Assembly: GCA_009746045.1 (NCBI GenBank)
Contig: RPFO01000213.1
Coordinates: 14,249,454 to 14,306,953 of the forward strand
Origin: Mesostigma viride
Taxonomy: Eukaryota > Streptophyta > Mesostigmatophyceae > Mesostigmatales > Mesostigmataceae
DNA: 57,500 nucleotides
Direction: 5' to 3'
A program made the position numbers and the translations under genes. Shown here in pieces: positions 21,201 to 33,200 of the stretch. The notes under the pieces are model-generated. The model saw only the letters and a list, made by a program, of their open reading frames with translations. It was not told the DNA's origin and ran no database searches. Each line of letters opens with the position of its first letter. Position 1 is the first letter of the stretch.

Positions 21201-24200
21201 CATGCATGAAGAATCAGACGATCTATGGCGACGCTTTCCACGCCCAGATCTCGGGTCATCGTCGGAATGCGAACGTGATTGAGACTCGGCAGACTCAGAA
21301 GAGGAGTCATGTCCACTCGTCCCAGACCTTTCCCCCCTGTTCGTCTCGTTAGATTCCAAACGGCGACTAGCTCCGACTATTCACATTCCCAGGTGCCTGC
21401 AATTTTGCCTGACGATGGCGCCGAATCAGGCCTTGCTTGGGGCATGGAGTTGTCAGGAGGGCTGCAGGCAGCTGTTCCTGATGACTTTCGTGGGATGAGC
21501 CACGATAATAAACCTACGCCCCTAGCTCTGCCTGAGGCTGAGGCCACTCCTAAACTAGACGTTTTTTTTTTTCTTGCTGGCCATGTTCGATTTGTCGTTA
21601 CCCGACTTGTTCGTATTTAACGCTAGGGCAAGCTCAGTCCCCACCCATTATAGCATGGCGCTACCTAGACATAAAGCTAAAAGCTTGTTACTTTGTTCCC
21701 TTTTTCATGGCGATTATCGCGCTGCTGATCCCCCGCCGGTCTAGGGAACGAGCATAATGTTTTCGACGTCGTCAGCCATCAATGACTTCACGCATTGTCA
21801 AGAACGCAGGGAATTCGTTAAATGATGTATTACGCGCATGCCCTAAGGTCCACTCAAGTCCAGGTAGGAACGTCGCTGCTGTCTGATTCAGAACTGAAAT
21901 TTTACTCGAGCCGAATTTCTAACTGATGTCTTTTTACTTGTTACTAAATACCTTGTTGAGTAAACGATTCTAAAATCTGATTCTGACGAAACCTGTACAG
22001 CTCGAAGTTACCTGACAGACCACTGACCGGCCGATGGACCCACTACCTGCTGCCAGACCTACGCTCACAAGACTAAACCTGTGACTGCAGCCTGCCTGTG
22101 ACCGCGGTCACCGAAATCCCGCGGTCATGTGTGACCGCAGCCACCAAAATCCGGCGGTCATGTGTGACCGCGGGCTCTGAAATCCGGTGGTCAGCGGTCA
22201 CAGATGACCGCGCACGGTCCGTTAGCAAAAACACTGCAAGCCAGTCTGCAATGTTTCTAAACAACGTGTTAATGTTCATATGGTAATAGTGAAAACGGTG
22301 TCGATATTTTATTTGCGATTCTTTAATGTCTCTCACATGATCGCATCCGTTCCCATCTGGGTAAAATCTTGGACTTACCAGCTCAGGACTTACTACCATG
22401 TACTAGAATGCACTAGATTGTACTAGAGTATACTAGAATCACAAAGTCACGAGAGGGTGATTCTGCCACCCTAATGCTGGACGACTCTGCGGGTGATGCT
22501 GTCGGTGTCCTTCCAGCATTGACGTTATTGGAAAGCGAAGTAGAATTCGGGGACGCGCTTGGCCTGCACGTGATCGTCAGTTGTGTGACACGGTTCTATG
22601 CCTTGTACAGGTATGCCTTGGCCTTGGCCTTGGCCTTGGCCTTGGCCTTGGCCTTGGCCTTGGCCGTGGCCTTGGCCTTGGCCTTGGCCTCGGCCTTGGC
22701 CTTGGCCTTGGCCTCGGCCTTGGCCTTGGCCTTGGCCTTGGCCTTGGCCGTGGCCGTGGCCGTGGCCGTGGCCGTGGCCGTGGCCGTGGCCGTGGCCGTG
22801 GCCGTGGCCGTGGCCGTGGCCGTGGCCGTGGCCGTGGCCGTGGCCGTGGCCGTGGCCGTGGCCGTGGCCGTGGCCGTGGCCATGGCCTTGGCCTTGGCCT
22901 TGGCATATATTCCACCCGGCCCTGGATGTATGGGAGATGTTCCTGCATGATCCTTGGTCCTTAAAACTGTGCTCTACCATGGACATAGCAGCGTCAGCGT
23001 CGTATCGCAGTATAGGCCTAAAATAGCAGTTCAGCCCACCATCGCAATATAGGCCTGACGACAGTCAAGTACCTGCTGCGCACGTGTGCCATTGCCCATG
23101 GTTCCTCGTGACCTTCCTCTCCCTGGCCTTGCTCGTGACCTTCCTCTCCCTGGCCTTGCTCGTGACCTTCCTCTCCCTGGCCTTGCTCGTGACCTTCCTC
23201 TCCCTGGCCTTGCTCGTGACCTTCCTCTCCCTGGCCTTGCTCGTGACCTTCCTCTCCCTGGCCTTGCTCGTGACCTTCCTCTCCCTGGCCTTGCTCGTGA
23301 CCTTCCTCTCCCTGGCCTTGCTCGTGACCTTCCTCTCCCTGGCCTTGCTCGTGACCTTCCTCTCCCTGGCCTTGCTCGCGACCTTCCTTTCCCTGGCCTT
23401 GCTCGTGACCTTCCTCTCCCTGGCCTTGCTCGTGACCTTCCTCTCCCTGGCCTTGCTCGTGACCTTCCTTTCCCTGGCCTTGCTCGCGACCTTCCTTTCC
23501 CTGGCCTTGCTCGTGACCTTCCTCTCCCTGGCCTTGCTCGTGACCTTCCTCTCCCTGGCCTTGCTCGCGACCTTCCTCTCCCTGGCCTTGCTCGTGACCT
23601 TCCTTTCCCTGGCCTTGCTCGTGACCTTCCTTTCCCTGGCCTCGCTCGTGACCTTCCTCTCCCTGGCCTTACCCTCGTTCCTGACTTCCCCCTCTTCGTA
23701 CGCGCGGTACGTAGTAACAAGCAAAACCACGTTTGTGCGGTCCCCTTGCGTGTGGCAGGCAATCTCCCAGCTGGGGCCCCAGGACGACGTCAGCGCGGCG
23801 CGGCGGCTGCTGCTGGAGATGCTGGCAACCGGTACGTACCCGTGTGTGTGCCCATACACCATGGCAAGGCCGTGCCAGCACCATGCATGTCATGCATCGA
23901 GTATGGCATGTAGACCGTCACTGCCTCAATCAAATGAACCGGAAGTGACGGCTTAGTAGGGCTTCATGCCCCATGCAGTTTTCCCTTTTTGCCCCTGCGT
24001 CCATGCTACCCATCCGTACCCATATGGAGTCCAAACTACCAGCACCCTGACAACCAGGGGTGTGATGTGTGCCCCCAAATTGAGTGTGAGACCGGCCCCC
24101 CCACACACAACTCGCTGGACCGGTGCCTCCAAAATGTTACAGTTCTGACTGGCAGGCCCCCCCGACCGTATGAAACCTCTGCCACAAATTTGGTTCCTTA

Positions 24201-27200
24201 CCGATGGCCCCTGACGTAATTGACCTCTGCCACAAATTTGGTTCCTTACCGGTGGCCCCGTGACTACATGTGACCTCTGCCACAAATTTGGTTCCTTACC
24301 GGTGGCCCCGTGACTACATGTGACCTCTGCCACAAATTTGGTTCCTTACCGGTGGCCCCGTGACTACATGTGACCTCTGCCACAAATTTGGTTCCTTACC
24401 GGTGGCCCCGTGACTTTATGTGACCTCTGCCACAAATTTGGTTCCTTACCAGTGGCCTCATGACTTAATGTGACCTCTGCCACAAATTTGGTTCCTTACC
24501 GGTGGCCCCGTGACTTCATGTGACCTCTGCCACAAATTTGGTTCCTTACCGGTGGCCCCGTGACTACATGTGACCCCTGCCAGCATTACCGCGCATCAAG
24601 CGGCGGCACGCCCTCTTCCTGCAGGACTGTGTCCCCGCGTTGGTGGACAGTGTGGGCCTGGCGGGCCGAGTCGGCGCGGAGTCAGCCCTCGCGGCATCCC
24701 TGCGGGAGAGCGGAGGCACCGATGCTGGCAGCCCGCAAGTGGAAACAGTGTCCACAAACGCTAGCAGCGGCAACGCTGCACGTGCTTCCGCGGATGTTGG
24801 CGCTTTTCCTGGTTGCGGGACTCCCACTTCTACGTCCAGCTCAGGGAGGCAGGGGGGAGGAGGAGCGAGGGAGGGAGATAGGGGCGGGGGCGGGGGCGGG
24901 CCAGACGCGGATGAAGGAATAAGGGAATTGAGGGACCAGCCTACCTGCCAGGCATGCGTGGGTATTGTACGCGCTGTCGTCAGGGTATGCGAGAACTCGG
25001 AAGAGGCTTGCCGCGAGGATCGGGCACAGGTGAGGACGGGCGTGTGAGAAATGTTGTTGAATCTTGCCTTTTGAGAAACTTTGTCTGGGAGACTTTTTTC
25101 AAGAGAGGTTTCTGGAGGAGCATTCGCGGGTGAGAATGGCTCTTGGAGAGGGTTGTCTGAGAAAAAGAGGTTTTTAGGAAGAGGGTTTTGGAGGGATGAG
25201 TGCAGGTGGGAAGAGTTTCCACCCACGTTCCTTTTCTTACTCGTGTATATATATTGTATTATATTCTTCGTGCTGATGTTGGTGATACTTGCGTTGCGAA
25301 TTCTGATGTTGCTGATTACCTCGTGTTGGTGATGACCTACTGTGTTGGAGATGACCCGGGTTGTGTGTCTGTGTGTGTTTGTGTTCACTAGAAACAGTAT
25401 ATTGTGTGGTCACTGTAGTGTAGTATTGTGTGTGTGTGTGGTGATTACCCAGTGTGGGGTGGGTGATGAGTGATGACCTGATGTGTTGGCGATGCCTGAT
25501 GTGTTGGTGATGCCTGATGTGTTTGTGATGCAGTGTAATAACCACCGTTTCGTAACCACCGTTTCGTTGTGCTGTCTGTTTCCTGCTTCCGTTTTCCTCA
25601 TCGCGTGACGGCCATCGGAATGGACTAATGGTACACCCGTGCGGCAGTGGGGTGCGGAGGAGCGTGACCGATGGGACAAGTGCTTGGCCGACGTGGCGCT
25701 TGCGGTCATGGTGCGTGGGCAAGAATTATTACATCTCTCATGTACATTCATCCTTGCACCTAAATAAGTCAAGCTTCACGACCGTTGGTCCCAAAATTCC
25801 TGGTCCAAAATTCCATGATTGGGGGATGCTACCCGCGCGAAGCGCCAGGCGCGCGGCCGCTTCAGTGGCCTCCTCTCCGGAGGGCAGCAAAGGAGCGCGT
25901 TACTTCGAAAAAAAAGGGATGGAAGGAGTTTCAGCGGCGACGGGCGACGGGCGACGGGTGACGGGCGACGGGCGACGGGCCACTACGAGCACCGGGCAAT
26001 TTCATCAAGGGACGGAAGGAGTTGCAGCCGCGACGGGAAAGGGACGACGGGCGATGGGCAACTACCACCGGACATCAGTCAGGGGCCAATAGCCACAGGC
26101 AACTAGCCAGTAGCCACGGGCAATTTCGGCAAGGGACGAAGGGAATGACACGCGACGGGCAACGCGTACGGCCACTGATCTATCCACGGGCAAATAGCCA
26201 TTGGCCACGGGCAGCTAGCCATGGGCCACGGGCAGCTAGCCACAGAGGGATGGAAGAAATTTCAACGGCCCACTAGCCACGGGCGACGGGCCACAGGCAC
26301 CGCCACGGGAATTTAGATAGCAGCCGGACTTGAGTAGGAGTCTCCAAAAGTAGAGTCTAAAATAATAGGGGCCTTGGCCCCCACCGGGTCTACTTGTTAC
26401 TAATATGATGGACAAAACCACTTCTGACTTGCCCCTGTGTGCCCAGTAACCACCTGGCACCTTGCACACAAGCCGCAAGGCCCTCTGCAAGTGTAAAGCG
26501 GATTCGTTTTTGCACGGGCGCATGCGCAGCCGCTCCATTTCTCCGCAAGCCATCCGGGGGGATACAACCCTGTGTGATGGAGCCCCATGTGATGGATAGC
26601 CCCGTGGGAGGTAGCCCCGTGGGAGATAGCCCCGTGGGAGATAGCCCCGTGGGAGATAGCCCCGTGTGATATGCAATCAACCAGCGGGCACGCAGCTTTT
26701 GCTTGTAGCACCTTTTGCTTTTAGCACCCACCTTTTGCTGGTTCGTGGCAGTGGAGGGTGGAGCGTGGAAGGGGACGGGGGAAGGAGGGAGGGACGAAGC
26801 TGTCGGGGGAGGATTGCAAGGTGCAGGGAGGAGGGGGGGGTGGAAGGGGCGGGCGAATTGAAAAGCGGATATAACACTGACTATGCGCAGTTCGTTATAC
26901 AGGTGCCTGCGGTCGCTATGCTGCTTGTGGCTCCAAAATGGCAATTGTACCTGAACACCAGCTGGGAGATGCATCCGCTATGCCTAAACACCAGCTTGAG
27001 CTGTCATTGCAGCCGTCCACATTGCTACCTTCCATGTTTCAGTTTCGTCTTGTGAATCCAAGGTTCGCTTTGCTATTTCTGAATTTTCTGTGATTTTTCC
27101 TAATGCTGCTTTTCCCGAATTCTCGCCTGCCCCTTCCAACCAGGGCTGCGCGCTCGTCCCCTGGCCGTGCACCCCACAGACCGGCCTTGCCGGCGCCTGC

Positions 27201-30200
27201 CGCGACACCCTGCGCTCGCTGGCTTTATTGACAAGGCAAGCACCTCGACTGCTGGCGGAGCGATTGCGGGCGTTCCCTCGGACGTGGCCAGGGAGCAAGG
27301 GGAGTGCGTCCGTGGGTGCAGGTGGGTGGAGGGGAGGTTGGGGTGAAGTTCAGGTATGGGGTGTTTGAAGGCTACTGGGAGTTAGGGAGTTATTCTAGAT
27401 ATGCAACAATCCGTAGTATCATATTTATCATAGTAGTTGTATTTAGGATATGGGGATGCGGCGGGGGTGGTGTTATTTAAGATATGGGGATGCGGCGGGG
27501 ATGGTGGGATGGTGGGATGGTGGGATGGTGGGATGGTGGGATGGTGGGATGGTGGGATGGTGGGATGGTGGGATGGTGGGATGGTGGGATGGTGGGATGG
27601 TGGGATGGTGGGATGGTGGGATGGTGGGATGGTGGGATGGTGGGATGGTGGGATGGTGGGATGGTGGGATGGTGGGATGGTGGGATGGTGGGATGGTGGG
27701 ATGGTGGGATGGTGGGATGGTGGGATGGTGGGATGGTGGGATGGTGGGATGGTGGGATGGTGGGATGGTGGGATGGTGGGATGGCGGGATGGTGGGATGG
27801 TGGGGGTGTTGTTAAGTTGGGATGTCAGGTCGTCGACAGGATGTTCGGACCCGACTGGGGTATCGGGATCGCTGGATGGGGAGAGATGCTGAGGGGGAAC
27901 GAGTGGATGGGTGAGAGAGGGGGATCTATCCTGCACGTAAAGCCAGGACATTCATTCATGTAGCAGAGTCCGTAGCGGCAGAGCAGCATATTGCGCTGTT
28001 GCAGTCCATGGGCTACAAAGTACTAGTAGAAGTATAGTGACAGCATATAGTGACAGCATATTGTGTGATGGGCTACTTTACTTACCTTGAAATATTTGAC
28101 ACATTTGACCTGCTGCAATAGCCTTAACCTTCAAATATTTAGTACTATTACAGCTTGTGACTTGGCGGGTGCTTCGTAGCCTTCCCCCCAAAAGGTGTGT
28201 GTTTAATTGGTTCCTATTGTGGTGACTGACTGGTTCGTTGGTCACTGACTGCCTAGTTGGTTGCGAACTGGCTCGGTTAGCAGCGATACAGAGCCCTTAC
28301 TAGTTCGCTGCCCTGGTGCGTTGGGGGCATGCCTTGTCCCTTGGATGCACTATTGAGAACCTGGTAGTTGAGCACGTGGCCCGATATTGCAACTTTTGTA
28401 TTCAGCAATAGATAAACTATTTAGAATATAATATAATAGAATATAGAAGATTAGTAGCATAGAATAGAATAAATATGTAGTAAAATATATAGTAGCGGCA
28501 GAATATATATTCTACTCCCAGCACTGATGGTCCGCATACGCATTCTGCATGTTTGTATTTGATACACCTGGGGTTGAAATGTGTGCATCCAGCAACAGGC
28601 GGGAGTGACAGCGACGATGATCATGGTGGCCGTGACGGCGGCGAGTGTAATGGGGACAACGTTGATGGCGGTGATGATGACGATCCTGTCGGTGGTGGCG
28701 ATGATGGCGATGTTGGCGCTGATGATGGCCCTGCTGATGGAGGCGAGGATGACCAGGATCGTGACAGTGATGAGGATGAGGATGGCGGTGATGGGGCATC
28801 AGACCGTGGCGATCTGGCGGCGTCTGTTGGCCCAGCATCTGCCCCACGCGCGTGTGCCGGGGTGGCGTTTGCTGGTAAGCAGAATGTGATAAGGCAGGCG
28901 GCGACTTCTTGTCTCAATTTTTCTTGAGGCGATCCCATCATGCCCTATGTGCCCTATGTACCCTATGTGCCCAATGTGCCCTATGTGCCCTATGTGCCCT
29001 GTGTGCCCTATGTGCCCTGTGTGCCCTATGTGCCCTATGTGCCCTATGTGCCCTATGTGCCCAATGTGCCCTATGTGCCCTGTGTGCCCGATGTGCCCGA
29101 TGTGCCCGATGTGCCCGATGTGCCCTGAAAGGCCTGAGTGCTCCCATTGTGTCCATTACTCAAGCGTTTTGCAGCTTGCTGGACGGCGAGCGCCGCTGCA
29201 TCTTTAGATTCAATGCTGGACATCATGGCTCGGTTGCATATCCAGCTTGCTTGACATGAAGCACCGCTGCATCTTAGAGATAGAAGATTAAGAAGAACAC
29301 CTTTGCCCAATTCGTTTTGCGGGCGTGGCCTCCCCTGGCTTTCACAAAAACATTGCCGGTACTCTCGTGACTCATGACCACCACCTAGTACGCCCACGTG
29401 TTACAGCGATGCTGTGTGTAGTCATACAGGAGCGGCATCTTATCCCACCATGTTGCCGCTGTACTTTTATACATGATTGCTGCTGAGACGCGCCTGGGCA
29501 ATGTGTCGCAAGCTTTTCGCATGTTTTGGCGAAAGATCGCTTGGAGCGACCTCGATAGATCAAGTTCCTCCAGCCGCAGGCCACACATGCATGCATGCAA
29601 TGCGTTTCTGGAATTCTGTGAGGACCCATGTGTGATGTGGCCACCAGGGTAGCGTCTAGTTGGTCAAGAGGGGCGTCAAGAGTAAGTTTTACCCTGTGTG
29701 CGCAACTGCATGTTTACCGTTCCATATCTATTTCTGGCTATCATGTAGTTTGACTCGGAGTCTCAATCATATTTCGGACTCAAAGCCATCACAGAAACCC
29801 CTATGGTTACGATGAATGGTAGTGAGACATACTATTTAGTAGCGAGATGAATAGTAGTGAGACATGCTAACAAGTAGTGAGATACGATCCGGTAATAACA
29901 TGCAATATCTGGAAGGTACGATCTGGAAGTCTTCGGCGTTGTCGTTGTCCACCCGCATTGCATTTCCAAGAACTGGTCAGTGTCGCGGTCTGGTGAGCCG
30001 TAGGCCTTGTATTTCCAGATTCCAAGAATTTTTCCCCATATTGTGGCCGTGGCAGTCATGCCAAACGCTTCTGAAGCTGGGGCCATGAACGAGCTCAGTT
30101 TCAAAACACGGCGGGTGCAAACTCGCAAGCCTCTTTGTGTGATTTTTTTTTTACACCCGTTCAGTCCCGAGAATCACCAGTCTTTATTGAAACAATGAGT

Positions 30201-33200
30201 GGACTGGGCCATCATGAATGAATGGCAAGGTGGAACCGAATCAGAAAAAAATTCAGCACGTAATGCATGCCCCCGAGCAACCGAGAAAAAAAGGGGTGGG
30301 TGGGCGGGTGAAAGAAACTCCCTAGACGGCAAACTGCGGAAACTCCCTAGACGACAAACTGTGCTTGGCTATACTCCCCTTCGGCCAAGCAGGACTGGCG
30401 TTGACAATCGTCATTCACTTTCCGTGTAACGTCAGACTTGCGTCACAAACTCCCTACGAAATACATAAGCTTTGAACTGTTTCTACTCCTACTTCTAAAG
30501 CCCACTAGGGCTGGCGACGCAAAGTGCTTTTGTCACCAAATACGGCCACTGACAGTTGTCGACCGTCACGTCACTAGCAAGTGACGCCGAATTTTCAGCA
30601 ATGTCGTACATTCCGTACTAGCTGCCTAAGGACTAGTGGCACGCAGCCTGACCAAGGGCAGCCGGCCCACAATTTCCCACAGCAGTATTTCATTTATGAC
30701 TTCGTTGTCTAACGCCTGAAATCCGCGCAGCCGCCGGGACTTAAAGCCGGCGGCTGTCCCAGCCGCCTGCGGCGGTCTCTCTCGAACCACTACACTAAAT
30801 TATGTTCTAAGAAATCCGATGGCTGGGTGATGTTTTCCAGGCGCTTATTCGCCTGAGTTTTCAAAACTCGAACTTTTTGTGTGAGCGGAGAAGCCAAGTG
30901 CCTGGAGCCGTACAACCTAGAAGCAAAGTGCTGCAGGCCAAGAGCCGAAAAGTCAATACCGAAGACCTGGAAAGTCGAGAAGCCAGACCCACGTGTCGAG
31001 TTAGTGAGACTAGAATTTTTTGTTTCCGTTTCCTGTGTTCGGCTATTGCTTAGCCCTAATGAAAAAGCATGTGCTGGTTCCTGCTTAGCATGGGGGACTA
31101 TAGTTCAACCCTCTCATTTTTGAAGGCATTGGTTAGTGGCTGAACCAAGGGAAGGCACCCGTTATCGTCAAACCGGTAAAAGCATGGCGACTTATCATCC
31201 TGGCCGCTGCCAAGTTTTTAATGAATAAACAAGCGGAAACTCGATTTAATCATCACGGTGACTGTGAATCCAGTACAAGCAAGGCGTTGGGTAGTGGAAA
31301 TTATTAGGGGTGCATACACATTTGAGCAGGGAGATGGTCCTCTTGATTTCCTAGTCCGTAACACCCTCAAGCGGTCTAACCGTGAGCACCTCCGAAGTGA
31401 GGGAGCTGACGTTGGATACTAAGCTTTCGGTTTTGCCTACCTTTCCGGCGCGTTGCGCCCTCCACGTGACGGTCCCGCCTTACAATTCGAAAGTTTTGAC
31501 GATGACAATCCTAGGCTGATCAGACCCAGACGTTTGTTCCTAAAAATCCGCTCTCAAACCTTAGGCAAACTGGAGGGGTCGTAAACACCAAGAACCGCCG
31601 ACTTAGGGCTGGCAGAACTGGTCAAAAGCAAGTCGCAACTTTGGCGCCTTGATACCATGTTCAATTTTCCATAGCTTGGGTTTCCATCTAACCCAAGTCT
31701 CGATTGACAGGTATTTGAGGAAACACAATGATCTTGGATTTGAGAACCTCAGGCTTGTAGGACAATTTTATGCGAATTCAAATCAGGTTCCCGCAGTCCC
31801 GCTTGTTTGTTTTTTCTTAAAATACTGGGCACTTGCCAGGATGTTAAGTCGCCATGCTTTTACCGGTTTGACGATAACGGGTGCCTTCCATTGATTCAGC
31901 CACTAACCAATGCTTTCAAAAATGAGAAGGTTGAGCAATAACTCCCCATGCCTTGAGGCTGAATGGGAACCAACATATGCTTTTTCAGTAGGGCTAAGCA
32001 ATCGCCAAACATAGGACACGGAAGCAAAATATTCCTGTTTCACTAACTCGACACGTGGGTCTGGCTTCTCGGCTCTCCGGGTCTTCGGCACTGGCCTCTT
32101 GGCTCTGCGCCTTGCCCTTCTTGGCCTGGATTACATCGCCCAGCAAAACTAAAAGTTTCACAAAGAGGCTTGCGAGTTTGTGTCCAAGGCAAACGTGCCT
32201 TGTTATGCTTGGACACTACACGTGTTTATTTTTTGTGGGCAGTTGCATATAAGCCCGTAGAGTTCGTATAGATAGTTCGGGCTAGCCCGCAGCTACCTTT
32301 GGGTTTTGTCCCCGCTGAATTTGGTTGAGTAACAAGAAAGTTATTAAGTGCCGATGCTGGAACACTGGCACTGGCCGGCGTTGACCGCCGGCGACGTCAC
32401 GATTTACTGTACTCGGTTAACCCTGTGACCGCCGGCAGAATTAGCCATTCATGTCCCACGTAGCTCCCACAAAAACCAGCATCTTCATTAAAACAATAAG
32501 TGGAAGCATAAATGTGACACTATTGACATGCCCTGAGGCACGCCGTTCAAGGCCCTTCATGAAGTACGTTGCCCTAGAGGCAACCAAGACAAGGGTGGGT
32601 GGGTGGGGAGCAAAGAAAGAGGCCGACAAAACCAGCCAGAGCGGCTTTTAGTCGCAAAACCTCCCTTATCCCTAGCTAACTGACGGCATTAAACCCTTAT
32701 GTTCAGTGATGCTAGTAAGACGCTAACCGTACAGACTGGGGGTAGAATATCCCGAATCTGCACGGCTAGTATTAAATAATGCGTAGGTTGTTCTTTTCAG
32801 GGGCACTGCACCTCACGCCCCGTTCCGCCCGGGTATAATCAACCCAAGCGCGGAACGCACATTTTATTTAATTCATTTTTCAACCATGCACTATACTGCA
32901 TCTACTAATCACAAAAGCTCTAGCCAAACAGCTACGAGAAAACACTACGACCTATAAGCCGCTCAACCAGCGGCCTCTTGTTCCCGCATTCACGTATAGA
33001 AGAAACTCCGTTCAAAGAACCCCGATACTCTGACCGCCGGTAGAGTTAAGTAATGCGAAACCCCTGACTTTCGCTACTTGTGTGCAAGTAGAGCAGGTTT
33101 AAAAAGTACCGGACGTTTGTTCATTGCAAAAATATCGGCTCTCAAACCTAAAGCACCTGGAACGACCATTCAACACCAAGAACCGCCAACTTAGGGCTTC

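Noticed and set aside
22474-23026. Long frames of alanine-leucine, proline-tryptophan or glycine-histidine repeats
   Set aside because: Hexamer microsatellite open in all six frames.
23031-23956. Frames of 240-290 codons with repeats LVTFLSLAL, that look like membrane segments
   Set aside because: 27-bp unit is a multiple of three, so frames stay open by construction; it sits in ALF4 intron 2.
24168-24582. CRISPR-like appearance of the 50-bp array
   Set aside because: The units are head-to-tail without unique spacers, in a eukaryotic intron, and no cas genes are present.
27382-27963. Frames over the GGGATGGT array
   Set aside because: Microsatellite artefact.
28621-28941. Minus-strand Pro/Ser-rich frame opposite ALF4 exon 7
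   Set aside because: The plus frame has matching splice sites and phase with flanking exons.
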